Shown: positions 8,685-16,974 of the stretch, one piece after another | Numbering within the stretch: position 1 is the stretch's first letter | Layout of the letters: every line of letters starts with the position of its first letter | Origin: JAGWBJ01 sp034423015 | GTDB lineage: Bacteria > Chloroflexota > Dehalococcoidia > Lucifugimonadales > JAGWBF01 | Length of the DNA: 64,000 bases | Reading direction: 5' to 3' | Assembly: GCA_034423015.1 (NCBI GenBank) | Contig: DAOUJG010000013.1 | Span: 23,702 to 87,701, forward strand | Program-made: the position numbers and the translations under genes | The notes under the pieces: generated by a model | What the model saw: only the letters and a program-made list of their open reading frames with translations | The model's database searches: none | What the model was told of the DNA's origin: nothing

Positions 8685-8804
8685 CCCCACAAAGACGGGC
8701 CCCACAAAGACGGGCCCCGCAAAGACGGGCCCCGCAAAGACGGGCCCCGCAAAGACGGGCCCCACAAAGACGGGCCCCACAAAGACGGGCCCCGCAAAGA
8801 CGGA
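8685..8804 (+). repeat. eight tandem copies of a 15-bp repeat
   Basis: Eight head-to-tail 15-bp units run without interruption, consensus CCCC(A/G)CAAAGACGGG. The fifth base varies by unit as A, A, G, G, G, A, A, G, and only the last unit ends GGA. The period is a multiple of three, so one forward frame reads (H/R)KDGP repeated. The array fills the gap between the hydrolase and the SelW-like selenoprotein, whose start is 30 nt beyond it. There is no start codon in that frame between the hydrolase stop and the array, so I do not call it coding. Confidence 0.95.
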
Positions 8805-8834
8805 AGAACGCATAAGCGCATGAGGGGGTGTTCC

Positions 8835-9113
8835 ATGGCCGAGGGCCGAAAGCTGGCGATCGAGATACTCTACTGCCACGATTGACGCCACGCGCTGAGA
8901 GCTGCCTGGATGGCAGGTGAAGCCCTTACCCGCGTGGGAGACCACATCGACAACTTCAAGCTGGTGCCCGGACCCCACGGCAAGTTCGACGTGCGGATAG
9001 ACGGCGAGCTGGTGGCCGAGCATCGTCACGAGCCCGACGCCCACATCTTCCCCGACCTGCAGGACCTGCTGCGGGCCATCAACGAGCGGGTGGGGACAAC
9101 GGCCAAGGCCTAG
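8835..9113 (+). CDS. SelW/Rdx-family selenoprotein (TGA at 8883 read as Sec)
   Basis: This is a small thioredoxin-like redox protein of the SelW/SelT/SelH (Rdx) family, 92 residues when TGA 8883-8885 is read as selenocysteine. The frame runs IEILYCHD, then Sec, then RHALRAAWMAGEAL, KLVPGPHGKFDV, RIDGELVAEH and FPDLQDLLRAI. Cys14 and Sec17 form the CxxU motif of SelW, where non-seleno homologues have CxxC followed by LRAAW. Without readthrough the 5' part would be a 16-residue peptide and the rest would lack its active site. ATG 8835 has GAGGGGG 6 nt upstream; ATG 8820 is an in-frame alternative. A hairpin follows the TGA at SECIS distance. A cytosolic glutathione- or thioredoxin-linked redox role is inferred from the family. 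Confidence 0.88.
8894..8923 (+). promoter_or_regulatory. putative SECIS hairpin of the SelW-like gene
   Basis: Five G-C-rich pairs, CTGCC (8902-8906) with GGCAG (8912-8916), close the loop TGGAT 21 nt after the TGA. A lower GCT/AGC stem (8894-8896 with 8921-8923) can extend it across an internal loop. The loop has G at its second position. Bacterial SECIS elements have a short G-containing loop roughly 16-37 nt 3' of the UGA, bound by SelB. Confidence 0.6.
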
Positions 9114-9127
9114 ACCGGCGCCGGTCT
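9112..9127 (+). terminator. palindrome between convergent genes
   Basis: The perfect 16-bp palindrome AGACCGGCGCCGGTCT begins inside the SelW stop codon and lies 25 nt before the stop of the opposing helicase gene. It can fold on either strand but has no clear T-run, so a termination role is only likely by position. Confidence 0.4.
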
Positions 9128-9152
9128 CCCCTTCCAGAAACGCCGCCGCGGC

Positions 9153-11429
9153 CTACCACCCGCACAGGGAACGCAGCATGAGCACGGCGACGCCCTTGTC
9201 CAGCGGGCTGTTGTTGTTCCCGCACTTGGGAGACTGGATGCAGCTTGGGCATCCGTCATCGCACGGGCACTGCGCCACCGCCCGGAGTGTCGCTTCCCAC
9301 AGCTCGCGTATCGCCTCGTATCCCCGCTCGGAGATGCCGATCCCGCCGGGATGCCCGTCGTAGATGAAGACCTGGGGCTTTTCCGTGTCCGGGTGCAGGG
9401 GGGTGGAGACGCCGCCTATGTCATTGCGATCGCACAGGGCGAACAGGGGCAGGACTCCGATGGCCGCGTGCTCTACGGCGTGCAGCCCGCCGGCCAGGTC
9501 CATGCGCTGCTCGCGCACGGTGTCCAGCACGTCCAGGGGAACGTCGAACCATAGGGCCACGGTGTTGAACCGGCGTTCGGGCAGGTCCAGGAACTCCTCT
9601 CCCAGCAGCTCCTCGGTCATGGGCCTGCGCAGCCGGTACCCCAATACCCGGTTGGTCACCTCCACCTCCCCCACGGACACGTTGACGCCTCCGGCCTTCC
9701 TCGATGCCCGCACCTCACGGATCTCGATGTCGGTCATGTCGCGCACCTGGGTATGGTAGGAGCCGTCGTTGGGCTCCACGTAGGCTATCCGGGACTCCAG
9801 GTCCAGGTCCGCGACCAGGTAGCTGTCTCCCTGGTGCAGGTAGACGGCGCCGGGGTGGAGCTGGTGAAACACCGAGGCCTCCTCCACCCTCTCCAGGACA
9901 GCCCCCGACCGCTCGTCCACGACCAGGTATCCCCGGGACGAGGTGGAGCGGATGTTCACCGACTCCGCCGGGTACCCGACGGCGGTGGAGGCGTACCACC
10001 TGTCCCCCTCGTTTTTGAGGAGCCCTTCCTCCTCCAGGCGGGCCAGGGCCTCCGGCAGCCCCGGCCCGAACAGCTCTTCGTCCCCCGGGCCAAGGGCCGA
10101 CTCGTAGGCGGCGCAGAGGACGTGGGGCTGGAGGATGTAGGGGTTCCCGGGTGATATCAGCGCATGCTCCACGGGCTTGCTGAAGAAGGTGTGGGGGTAG
10201 TTCATCAGGTACTGGTCCAGGGGGTTGCCCTGGCCCACCAGCACCGACAGGGACTCCTCGTTCCGCCTGCCGCTGCGCCCCGCCTGCTGCCAGGTGCTGG
10301 CGATGCTCCCGGGGTATCCGGCGATGACGGTGGCGTCCAGGGTGCCCACGTCAATGCCCAGCTCCAGGGCGTTGGTGGTCGACACCCCCATCAGCTCCCC
10401 GTCGAACAGGGCCCGCTCGATCCTCCGGCGGTCCTCGGGCAGGTAGCTGGCGCGGTACGGGCTGATCTTCTCCGCCATGGCCGGCCGGGTCTCGTTGAGC
10501 TGCTCCCTGGCGTACAGGTAGACCAGCTCGGCCACCTTTCTGGTCCGGACGAAGGTGATGGTCCTGATGTTGCTGCCCACCAGCTCGGAGAAGAGGGTCG
10601 AGGCTTCGATGTTGGTGCTGCGCCTGGAGGTCCGGTTGGAGTCCGTCAGAGGGGGGTTCCAGAAGACGAACCGCTTGCCTCCGTACGGCGCCCCGTCTAC
10701 CTCTATGGGCGTGAAGGGGAGGCCCGTGAGCTGACGCGCCATCTCTCCTGCGTTGGCGATGGTCGCCGAGCAGAGGATGAACTGGGGCGAGTTGCCGTAG
10801 AGGCGGCACAGGCGCCTGAGGCGTCTTATCACGTTGGCCACGTGGGATCCGAACACTCCCCTGTAGACGTGGGACTCGTCCAGGACGACGTAGCGGAGGC
10901 CTCTCAGGAAGCGCGTCCAGGTGCGGTGGTTGGGGAGGATTCCCAGGTGGAGCATGTCCGGGTTGGTGAGCAGTACCTGGGTCGACCGCTTGATCCCGGG
11001 CCGATCGTGTCCCGGAGTGTCGCCGTCGAAGATGTCGGCCCGGAAGGCCAGCCCGTCGCCCACCTCCCGGAGGCCCTTGAGCTGGTCCTGGGCCAGGGCC
11101 TTGGTCGGGTAGACGTACATGGCCCGGCTCCCCCGGTCGGCCAGCAGCGCGTTCAGGACAGGCACGTTGTAGCACAGGCTCTTGCCGCTGGCGGCCGGAG
11201 TGGAGACGGCGACGTGCTCCCCCTCCGCGAGGGCGTCGATGGCTTCTGCTTGGTGGATGTACAGGGGCCACAGCCCGCCCCTCTCCAGGCAGTGGCGCAG
11301 GTCCGGGTGGATGGAGGAGTGGAGGCGGCCGTGGATGGCCTGGCGCGGGGGAATCTGGCGGACGTATACGATCTGGTCTTTGTAGAAGGGCCTAGAGCGA
11401 AGGTGGTCGAGAAAGGCGGCGGCGTCCAT
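9153..11429 (-). CDS. MrfA-like DEAD/DEAH-box helicase with C-terminal zinc-binding region (DUF1998)
   Basis: This superfamily 2 helicase resembles MrfA/YprA, which repairs mitomycin-type DNA damage in Bacillus. The N-terminal YIHQAEAIDAL (Q-motif-like), STPAASGKSLCYN (motif I), PTKALAQDQ (Ia), DESHVYRG (II), CSATIANAGE (III) and QQAGRSGRRNE (VI) are all present. The C-terminal domain ends in CPCDDGCPSCIQSPKCGN, the cysteine cluster of DUF1998 proteins that binds metal. At 758 aa it has the family's length. The 3' end faces the SelW-like gene; the DUF503 gene lies just upstream, 9 nt away, and probably shares its transcript. The repair role is by family similarity only. Confidence 0.88.
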   Translation of the reverse strand: MDAAAFLDHLRSRPFYKDQIVYVRQIPPRQAIHGRLHSSIHPDLRHCLERGGLWPLYIHQAEAIDALAEGEHVAVSTPAASGKSLCYNVPVLNALLADRGSRAMYVYPTKALAQDQLKGLREVGDGLAFRADIFDGDTPGHDRPGIKRSTQVLLTNPDMLHLGILPNHRTWTRFLRGLRYVVLDESHVYRGVFGSHVANVIRRLRRLCRLYGNSPQFILCSATIANAGEMARQLTGLPFTPIEVDGAPYGGKRFVFWNPPLTDSNRTSRRSTNIEASTLFSELVGSNIRTITFVRTRKVAELVYLYAREQLNETRPAMAEKISPYRASYLPEDRRRIERALFDGELMGVSTTNALELGIDVGTLDATVIAGYPGSIASTWQQAGRSGRRNEESLSVLVGQGNPLDQYLMNYPHTFFSKPVEHALISPGNPYILQPHVLCAAYESALGPGDEELFGPGLPEALARLEEEGLLKNEGDRWYASTAVGYPAESVNIRSTSSRGYLVVDERSGAVLERVEEASVFHQLHPGAVYLHQGDSYLVADLDLESRIAYVEPNDGSYHTQVRDMTDIEIREVRASRKAGGVNVSVGEVEVTNRVLGYRLRRPMTEELLGEEFLDLPERRFNTVALWFDVPLDVLDTVREQRMDLAGGLHAVEHAAIGVLPLFALCDRNDIGGVSTPLHPDTEKPQVFIYDGHPGGIGISERGYEAIRELWEATLRAVAQCPCDDGCPSCIQSPKCGNNNSPLDKGVAVLMLRSLCGW

Positions 11430-11438
11430 GGGCGACGG

Positions 11439-11732
11439 TCACACCCCGGGAACCAGCTCCACCTCGTAGTCCAGCAGCTCGGCGTCACGGGTGGTGTCTT
11501 CGATGTACCGGACCACCGTGGACAGCATCTGATTGGCGTGGCCGCGGTCGTTGCTGACGCAGGAGATCCCGATGGTCAGCCGCTGCCACAGCTCGTTGTC
11601 CTCCACCTCGGCTATGGCCACGTTGAAGCGGGAGCGGACGCGGTCGATGACGGACCGGGTGACGCGGCGCTTCTCCTTGAGGCTGCGGTTGCCGGGCAAC
11701 CGGAGGACGACTCGACACACGCCTATGTGCAC
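11439..11732 (-). CDS. DUF503 family protein (YlxP-like)
   Basis: This small conserved protein belongs to the DUF503/YlxP family, often encoded near ribosome-maturation genes and of unclear function. The sequence VHIGVCRVVLRLPGNRSLKEKR matches the family start, followed by the NVAIAEVEDNELWQ and ISCVSNDR segments typical of it. I chose GTG at 11732 because AGGAG lies 6 nt upstream and it aligns with the usual N-terminus; a GTG at 11765 in the same frame would add 11 unlike residues. It sits between the zinc-ribbon gene and the helicase gene, all read leftward. Confidence 0.85.
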   Translation of the reverse strand: MHIGVCRVVLRLPGNRSLKEKRRVTRSVIDRVRSRFNVAIAEVEDNELWQRLTIGISCVSNDRGHANQMLSTVVRYIEDTTRDAELLDYEVELVPGV

Positions 11733-11800
11733 GTTGCACTCCTGGCGGGGCTGCGAAAAGCCCACCCTGAGGGGAGGAGGTCTACGGTACGGGGACGTGG

Positions 11801-12100
11801 CTAGAAGGACTGCTCTGCCCGGACGGTCCTGAAGCAGTCGTTGCAGTAGACGGGCCTCTCCTGGCGCGGCTGGAAGGGGACTTCCGTGTCAATCCCGCAG
11901 GAGGCGCATACCGCGGGGTACATGGTCCTGGGTCGGTCCGAGCCGTAGCCCGACCGGCGGCGGGCGGCGCGGCACTCGGGGCATCGCCCGGGCTCGTTCA
12001 ACAGCCCCCGGCTCTGGTAGAACTCCTGCTCGCCCACACTGAAGATGAAGGAGTCACCGCACTCCCTGCACACCAGCGTCTTGTCCTCGGAGGGAACCAT
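11801..12100 (-). CDS. double zinc-ribbon protein (zf-trcl plus CxxC-20-CxxC)
   Basis: This 99-residue protein has two zinc-ribbon modules. The first, DKTLVCRECGDSF then GEQEFYQSRG and CPECRAARR, is the 'probable zinc-ribbon' (zf-trcl) pattern. The second, CASCGIDTEVPFQPR then PVYCNDCF, is the CxxC-20-CxxC pattern. Such proteins are widespread in Chloroflexota and Deltaproteobacteria; the function is unknown, and nucleic-acid or protein binding is the likely role. A good leftward promoter lies upstream (12243-12271). Confidence 0.85.
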   Translation of the reverse strand: MVPSEDKTLVCRECGDSFIFSVGEQEFYQSRGLLNEPGRCPECRAARRRSGYGSDRPRTMYPAVCASCGIDTEVPFQPRQERPVYCNDCFRTVRAEQSF

Positions 12101-12242
12101 GGAGCCTCCTTAGTGGGCCCGCACGCCTCGTCGGCCGCCGGTGGCTTGGCGCACCTGCCCCGGCGCACTTGGACGAACACCGGAGACCGTTCTGGGCTGG
12201 GGCTGGACTAGGGGTCGCAACAGCCGACCAAATGCAGCGGTA

Positions 12243-12271
12243 AGTATAGCAAAGGGCCCCGTGGCCCGCAA
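12243..12271 (-). promoter_or_regulatory. promoter of the zinc-ribbon/DUF503/helicase genes
   Basis: On the minus strand TTGCGG (12271-12266) and TATACT (12248-12243) are separated by 17 nt, close to sigma-70 consensus. The leader to the zinc-ribbon start would be about 135 nt. Confidence 0.6.
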
Positions 12272-12338
12272 CCCGAAACGGGGGCCCGCAGGCATCGCGA
12301 CGCCCCTCGCCGCGGCCCGTGGGGACGGCGCCCCGGCA

Positions 12339-12367
12339 TTGACGGTGGTCGACGGCGCGGCTACAAT
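12339..12367 (+). promoter_or_regulatory. promoter of the PHP-dinG-ogg operon
   Basis: TTGACG (12339-12344) and TACAAT (12362-12367) are spaced by 17 nt, a near-consensus sigma-70 promoter ending 44 nt before the PHP start. Together with the leftward promoter at 12243-12271 it explains the 311-nt gene-free gap, in which I see nothing else. Confidence 0.75.
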
Positions 12368-12411
12368 GGTTTCGCTTCGGGGGTCTCGCTTCGGGCCCGA
12401 AGCCTTCTTCC

Positions 12412-13140
12412 ATGGCACAGCTCTTCGACATGCACGTCCACACCACCCGCGGCAGCAGCGACAGCAACCTCACTCCCGAAGAGATGGTCCTGGAGTCGGA
12501 GCGTCTCGGCTTCTTCGGACTCTGCATCACTGAGCACAGCGGACCCTGGGACCGGCACGAGTTCCAGGAGTTCGCCAAGGAGCACAGCCAGGTGCTCATC
12601 AGGGCCATGGAAGTGGAGACGGACATGGGCCATATACTGGCCTTCGGGTTGGGCAGCTACGTTCCCGGTATAGCCGACGCCCGACGCCTCCGCAAGGCCG
12701 TCGACGAGGTGGGCGGGTTCATGATCAGCGCCCACCCCTTCCGGGGCCTGCACAGCCGCGTTTCCTCCTACAGCCAGCTCCTTTACAAGGGGTCGGCGTC
12801 CCCTCCGGCCACCGTCGAGGAGGCGTCGCGGCACCCGGTGTTCGGCCTCGTGGACGCCGTGGAGGTGGCCAACGGCGGCACCTCCGACTCGGAGAACCGC
12901 TTCGCCATGGGGGTAGCCCAGCACCTGGGCCTCAAGGTGACGGGCGGAAGCGACGCCCACTCCCGGCACGGCCTGGGGCGCTGCATCACCGCCTTCCAGG
13001 GCCAGATACGGACGGAGGAGGAGTTCATGAACTCACTCCGCTCCGGGGCCTTCTACCCCTCCAGGCTCACCGAGAACAACCGGGACCCCAGCGGCTCCTG
13101 GGTACCCGTTCCCGAGCCCTTCACCCTGGAGGGCGGCTGA
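12412..13140 (+). CDS. PHP-domain metal-dependent phosphoesterase
   Basis: PHP proteins hydrolyse phosphoesters with a multi-metal centre. The motifs appear in order: FDMHVHTTRGSSDS (motif I, HxH), ITEHSGPWD (motif II), AMEVET with the metal-binding Glu, SAHPFRG (motif III) and GGSDAHSRHGLG (motif IV). Length is 242 aa, as in stand-alone PHP proteins related to YciV/RNase AM and histidinol-phosphatase. The nucleoside or DNA-end substrate cannot be assigned, but the following genes encode an exonuclease-helicase and a base-excision glycosylase, so a nucleic-acid role is plausible. Confidence 0.88.
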   Translation: MAQLFDMHVHTTRGSSDSNLTPEEMVLESERLGFFGLCITEHSGPWDRHEFQEFAKEHSQVLIRAMEVETDMGHILAFGLGSYVPGIADARRLRKAVDEVGGFMISAHPFRGLHSRVSSYSQLLYKGSASPPATVEEASRHPVFGLVDAVEVANGGTSDSENRFAMGVAQHLGLKVTGGSDAHSRHGLGRCITAFQGQIRTEEEFMNSLRSGAFYPSRLTENNRDPSGSWVPVPEPFTLEGG

Positions 13141-13168
13141 TACTTCCACGGCGAAGGCTGAGGGCCAG

Positions 13169-16030
13169 GTGTTGACGGGGAGAGAGGACCTGTGGGGTAG
13201 GATGGAGCCTGGGGACTCGGCTGCCAGGTACGTAGCGCTGGACCTGGAGACCACCGGCCTCAACGCGGAACGGGACGCCATCATAGAGGTGGGGGCCGTC
13301 AAGTTCCAGGAAGACCGGGTCCTGGACGTATATCAGACCCTCGTAAACCCCTACCGAAAGCTCCCCGAGTTCGTCCAGAGGCTCACCGGCATCGGCCAGC
13401 GCGAGGTCGACAGGGCCCCGGCCTTTGCCGCGGTGGCCGGGGAGGTCCAGGAGTTCGTCGGCGGCCTCCCGGTGGTGGGGCACAACGTCGCCTTCGACCT
13501 GGACTTCCTTTCGCGGAACGGGCTGCCCCTCCCCGGCGACGCCTACGATACCTGGGACCTGGCGTCGGTCCTGATGCCCTCCACCACCAGCTATGCCCTG
13601 GCGAAGCTGTCGCTGCAGCTCTCCGTCGACCAGGCGCGTGCCCACCGCGCCCTGGACGACGCCCAGGCGACCCGGCTGGTGTTCCTGGCCCTGCTGTCCA
13701 TGGCGCGGGAGCTGGACCCGGGAACCGTTGCGTCGATACGGGACCTGGCGAGCCGGGCCAGGTGGCCCGTCGCCCGCCTCTTCGCGTCGCCCGCCCCGCT
13801 GCAAATCCCGCCAGCCTCCGGCGTGGGGCCGGACGGTCTGGACATGGGAGCGCTGGAGTCCCGGCTGGCCCGCCCGGGCCCGGCCCTGAGACCAACACAG
13901 CCGATGGTCCCCGTGGACGTGGAGGAGATGGAGGCGCACCTGGGCCCCGGAGGGCTCCTCTCCAGGACCCTGCCGGGGTTCGAGCGGCGGCCCCAGCAGG
14001 CGGAGATGATGAAGGCAGTGGCGGGGGCCTTCAACTCCGGCAGCCACCTGATGGTCGAGGCGGGCACCGGTGTGGGCAAGTCCCTGGCATACCTGCTGCC
14101 GGCCCTCACCCACTCAGTGAGCAACGGGTCCAGGGTCGTCGTGTCCACCAACACCATCAACCTCCAGGAGCAGCTCCTGAACAAGGACATACCGGCCCTG
14201 CGTGAGGCCCTGGAAGACAACGGGGTCATCCCCCGGGGGCAGCTGCAGGTGGCGCCACTGAAGGGGCGGGCCAACTACCTGTGCCTGCGCCGGTGGGGCC
14301 TCCTGGCCCGTGGCGAGGAACCCACGGCGGAGGACGCCCGCCTCCTGGCCAAGACCCTGGTATGGCTCCAGGACACGTGCACCGGGGACAGGGGCGAGAT
14401 CAACCTGTCGGGGAGGGATGTCCCCGCGTGGGGCCGCGTTTCGGCCGCCGACAAGGGACGCTGCCCAGGGATGCGCGGCGAGGGTCCCTGCTTCCTCCGC
14501 TCCGCCCGGGACCGGGCCGAGGCCGCCCACGTCGTCGTCGTGAACCACGCCCTCCTTCTGTCGGACTTGGCGATGGGCGGAGGCGTGTTGCCCGCCTACG
14601 ACCACCTGATCGTGGACGAGGCCCATCACCTGGAGGAGGAGGCGACCCGGCAGCTCGGCTTTCAGATATCCCAGGGCAGGCTGGGGGACGAGTCCGACGC
14701 CGTGGGCAAGCTCGTGGCAGGCGTAGTGGCCGCGGCGCGGGGCTCGGGTCTGCCCGAGGGCCAGGCGCGGCGCGGACAGGAGGCGGCCGACCGGCTACAG
14801 GCCCACTGGACCCGTCAGGTGAGGGGCTCCTGGGACAGGCTGTGGGGCATGGCCGACCGTTTCCTGTCCCAACAACAGGAGGGCCAGGAGCAGCTGTCGG
14901 TGACGCGGAGCACCAGGGCCCAACCGGGGTGGTCGGAGCTGGAGGTGGCATGGGAGAACCTGGACGTGGTGCTGGACGAGGCCCTCCGCCACGTGGACCG
15001 GGTGGCGTCCTTCCTGGAGTCGCTTCCCACGGACGGGCCCGCCGACGTGGAGTCGATGGCCGTGGAGCTGGCCAACTGGCAGGACGGACTGGAGGAGCTG
15101 CGGGAGAAGCTTCGGACCTTCCTGGTGGCGCCCGCCGACTCCCAGCGCATCGACTGGATGGAGCGGGCAACCGACTTCAGGGGCGGCTCCGAGGGCCAGT
15201 ACAACATCGTCCTTCACTCAGCGCCCCTGAACGTGGGACTGGACCTGAACGAACAGCTCTTCTCCAAGAAGCGCTCGGTGGTCCTCACCAGTGCGACCCT
15301 GGGCTCCCAGGGAACGCTGGACTACATGAGGGACCGGGTCGGGCTGCAGGAGACCGGGGAGCTGATGGTCGGATCACCCTTCGACTACAAGCGGGCGGCG
15401 GTGATACTGATACCCAAGGACATCCCAACGCCGACGAGCCCCGGATTTCAGCCGGCGGCGGACCGCCTGGTGGTCGGGCTCGTTCGGGAGCTGGAGGGCC
15501 ATACCCTTGTGCTGTTCACCTCCCACGCGGCACTGAGAGCTACGGCCAGGGGAGTCCGGCCCCAGCTGGAGGCGGAGGGCATCAGGGTGCTGGCCCAGGG
15601 CGTTGACGGCTCGCCCAGGCAGATAGTGCAGGAGTTCAGCGAGTCCCCCTCGTCGGTCATACTGGGCACCAGCAGCCTGTGGGAGGGCGTGGACCTGGCC
15701 GGCGGGATCCTCAAGGCGGTGGTCATCGGACGCCTCCCTTTCCACGTGCCCACGGACCCCATCTTCGCGGCCCGGTCGGGCGAGTACGAGGACGGGTTCC
15801 ACGAGTACGCGCTGCCCCAGGCCATCCTGCGCCTCCGCCAGGGTGTGGGGCGCCTCATCCGGGGCAGCCAGGACCGCGGGGCCATCGTAGTGATGGACAA
15901 CCGTATCATATCCCGCGCCTACGGGAGGGCCTTCCTGGAGTCCATGCCTCCGTGTACGGTGAAGCAGGGGCCGACGTCGGCGATCCCGGAGTACGCAGGC
16001 CGCTGGGTCCGACGAGAGGTAACGGTCTAG
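13169..16030 (+). CDS. dinG: DinG-type helicase fused to a DnaQ-like 3'-5' exonuclease
   Basis: The N-terminal about 180 residues are an epsilon-type exonuclease: ALDLETTGLN (ExoI, DxE), VVGHNVAFDLDFL (ExoII) and HRALDDAQAT (ExoIII). The remainder is an XPD/DinG superfamily 2 helicase with Walker A EAGTGVGKS, DEAHHLEEE (motif II), and a C-terminal SLWEGVDLAGG and RQGVGRLIRG. Cysteines in YLCLRRW, DTCTGD and RCPG...PCF sit where DinG/XPD bind an iron-sulfur cluster. This fusion is well known in Firmicutes and relatives. The GTG at 13169 is listed; ATG 13202 (MEPGDSAARY) is an equally good start. It follows the PHP gene by 28 nt and precedes ogg by 1 nt. Confidence 0.93.
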   Translation: MLTGREDLWGRMEPGDSAARYVALDLETTGLNAERDAIIEVGAVKFQEDRVLDVYQTLVNPYRKLPEFVQRLTGIGQREVDRAPAFAAVAGEVQEFVGGLPVVGHNVAFDLDFLSRNGLPLPGDAYDTWDLASVLMPSTTSYALAKLSLQLSVDQARAHRALDDAQATRLVFLALLSMARELDPGTVASIRDLASRARWPVARLFASPAPLQIPPASGVGPDGLDMGALESRLARPGPALRPTQPMVPVDVEEMEAHLGPGGLLSRTLPGFERRPQQAEMMKAVAGAFNSGSHLMVEAGTGVGKSLAYLLPALTHSVSNGSRVVVSTNTINLQEQLLNKDIPALREALEDNGVIPRGQLQVAPLKGRANYLCLRRWGLLARGEEPTAEDARLLAKTLVWLQDTCTGDRGEINLSGRDVPAWGRVSAADKGRCPGMRGEGPCFLRSARDRAEAAHVVVVNHALLLSDLAMGGGVLPAYDHLIVDEAHHLEEEATRQLGFQISQGRLGDESDAVGKLVAGVVAAARGSGLPEGQARRGQEAADRLQAHWTRQVRGSWDRLWGMADRFLSQQQEGQEQLSVTRSTRAQPGWSELEVAWENLDVVLDEALRHVDRVASFLESLPTDGPADVESMAVELANWQDGLEELREKLRTFLVAPADSQRIDWMERATDFRGGSEGQYNIVLHSAPLNVGLDLNEQLFSKKRSVVLTSATLGSQGTLDYMRDRVGLQETGELMVGSPFDYKRAAVILIPKDIPTPTSPGFQPAADRLVVGLVRELEGHTLVLFTSHAALRATARGVRPQLEAEGIRVLAQGVDGSPRQIVQEFSESPSSVILGTSSLWEGVDLAGGILKAVVIGRLPFHVPTDPIFAARSGEYEDGFHEYALPQAILRLRQGVGRLIRGSQDRGAIVVMDNRIISRAYGRAFLESMPPCTVKQGPTSAIPEYAGRWVRREVTV

Positions 16031-16031
16031 C

Positions 16032-16946
16032 TTGGACGGAACGACCACCGTTTCGGGTACGGCCCGCCTCGTAGTCGGCCGATCCTTTGACCTGGAGGCC
16101 AGCGTCCACAGCGGCCAGTCCCACAGGTGGCGAAGGGACGGCCAAGGGGCCGAATGGCACTGGGGAATCGTGTACGACAACCTGGTCAAGATCAGGTCCA
16201 CGGGCCTGGGCCCGTCGGAGGGCGTCTGCCTGGAGTTCAGCCCGGCCGTCGCCGGAGGGCGTGACCTGGTCCCCCAGGTAGAGCGCTTCTTTCGCCTGGA
16301 CGACGACGTCGAGGGTATCCACGCCGCCATCTCCCGCGATCCCAGGGTGGCCGAGATGGTGGGCCTCTATCCCGGGCTGCGCCTTCTCCGGGTGGACCCC
16401 TGGGAGTGCATGGTCTCGTTCATCTGCTCTGCGAACTCCAACCTGGCCCGCATCCACGCCAACGTCGAGTCCATTGCGGAGGCCTACGGGCGGCGTCTGG
16501 AGGTGGACGGGCACGTCCGGTCCACGCTGCCTAGGCCCCCGGAGCTTGCCGAGGTCGGCGAGCGGCGCCTGCGGGACCTGGGCCTGGGCTTCAGGGCGCC
16601 GTACGTGGCTGCGGCTGCCGAGGCCGTGGCCGGGGGAGCCCTGGACCTGGAGGCCCTCAGGCGAATGGCCTACCCCGACGCCCACCAGCGCCTGATGGAG
16701 CTGCCGGGCATCGGGCCCAAGATAGCCGACTGCATACTGCTCCACTCGCTGGACCAGCTTGAGGCATTCCCCGTAGACGTGTGGGTGCGGAGGGCGCTGA
16801 GGGAGTGGTACTTCGATGGGCGGAAGAGCCCACCCGACGGGGAGATGGCGGCCTGGGCTAGGGACCACTTCGGCCGGTGGGCCGGCTACGCGGAGCTGTA
16901 CCTGTTCCATGGGCGGAGGCTCATGGGCAGGCCCAAGCCCGGCTAG
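16032..16946 (+). CDS. ogg: 8-oxoguanine DNA glycosylase (OGG1 type)
   Basis: This glycosylase/AP lyase of the HhH-GPD superfamily removes 8-oxoguanine from DNA. The N-terminal OGG_N-like domain includes HSGQSHRW. The catalytic domain has DPWECMVSFICSANSNLARI, the HhH loop LPGIGPKIADCI, whose Lys is the Schiff-base nucleophile, and FPVDVWV with the conserved Asp. Length (304 aa) matches bacterial OGG1-like proteins. The start is a TTG 1 nt after the dinG stop, so it is translated from the same message. Confidence 0.92.
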   Translation: MDGTTTVSGTARLVVGRSFDLEASVHSGQSHRWRRDGQGAEWHWGIVYDNLVKIRSTGLGPSEGVCLEFSPAVAGGRDLVPQVERFFRLDDDVEGIHAAISRDPRVAEMVGLYPGLRLLRVDPWECMVSFICSANSNLARIHANVESIAEAYGRRLEVDGHVRSTLPRPPELAEVGERRLRDLGLGFRAPYVAAAAEAVAGGALDLEALRRMAYPDAHQRLMELPGIGPKIADCILLHSLDQLEAFPVDVWVRRALREWYFDGRKSPPDGEMAAWARDHFGRWAGYAELYLFHGRRLMGRPKPG

Positions 16947-16974
16947 GCGTCCAGGGGGCTTCCTGCGGCGGGCC

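Noticed and set aside
8685..8804. A CRISPR-like array.
   Set aside because: The 15-bp units are directly contiguous with no spacers.
8661..8834. The (H/R)KDGP repeat as an N-terminal extension of the SelW-like protein.
   Set aside because: The frame is open, but there is no start codon between the hydrolase stop and the array, and ATG 8835 has a strong ribosome binding site.
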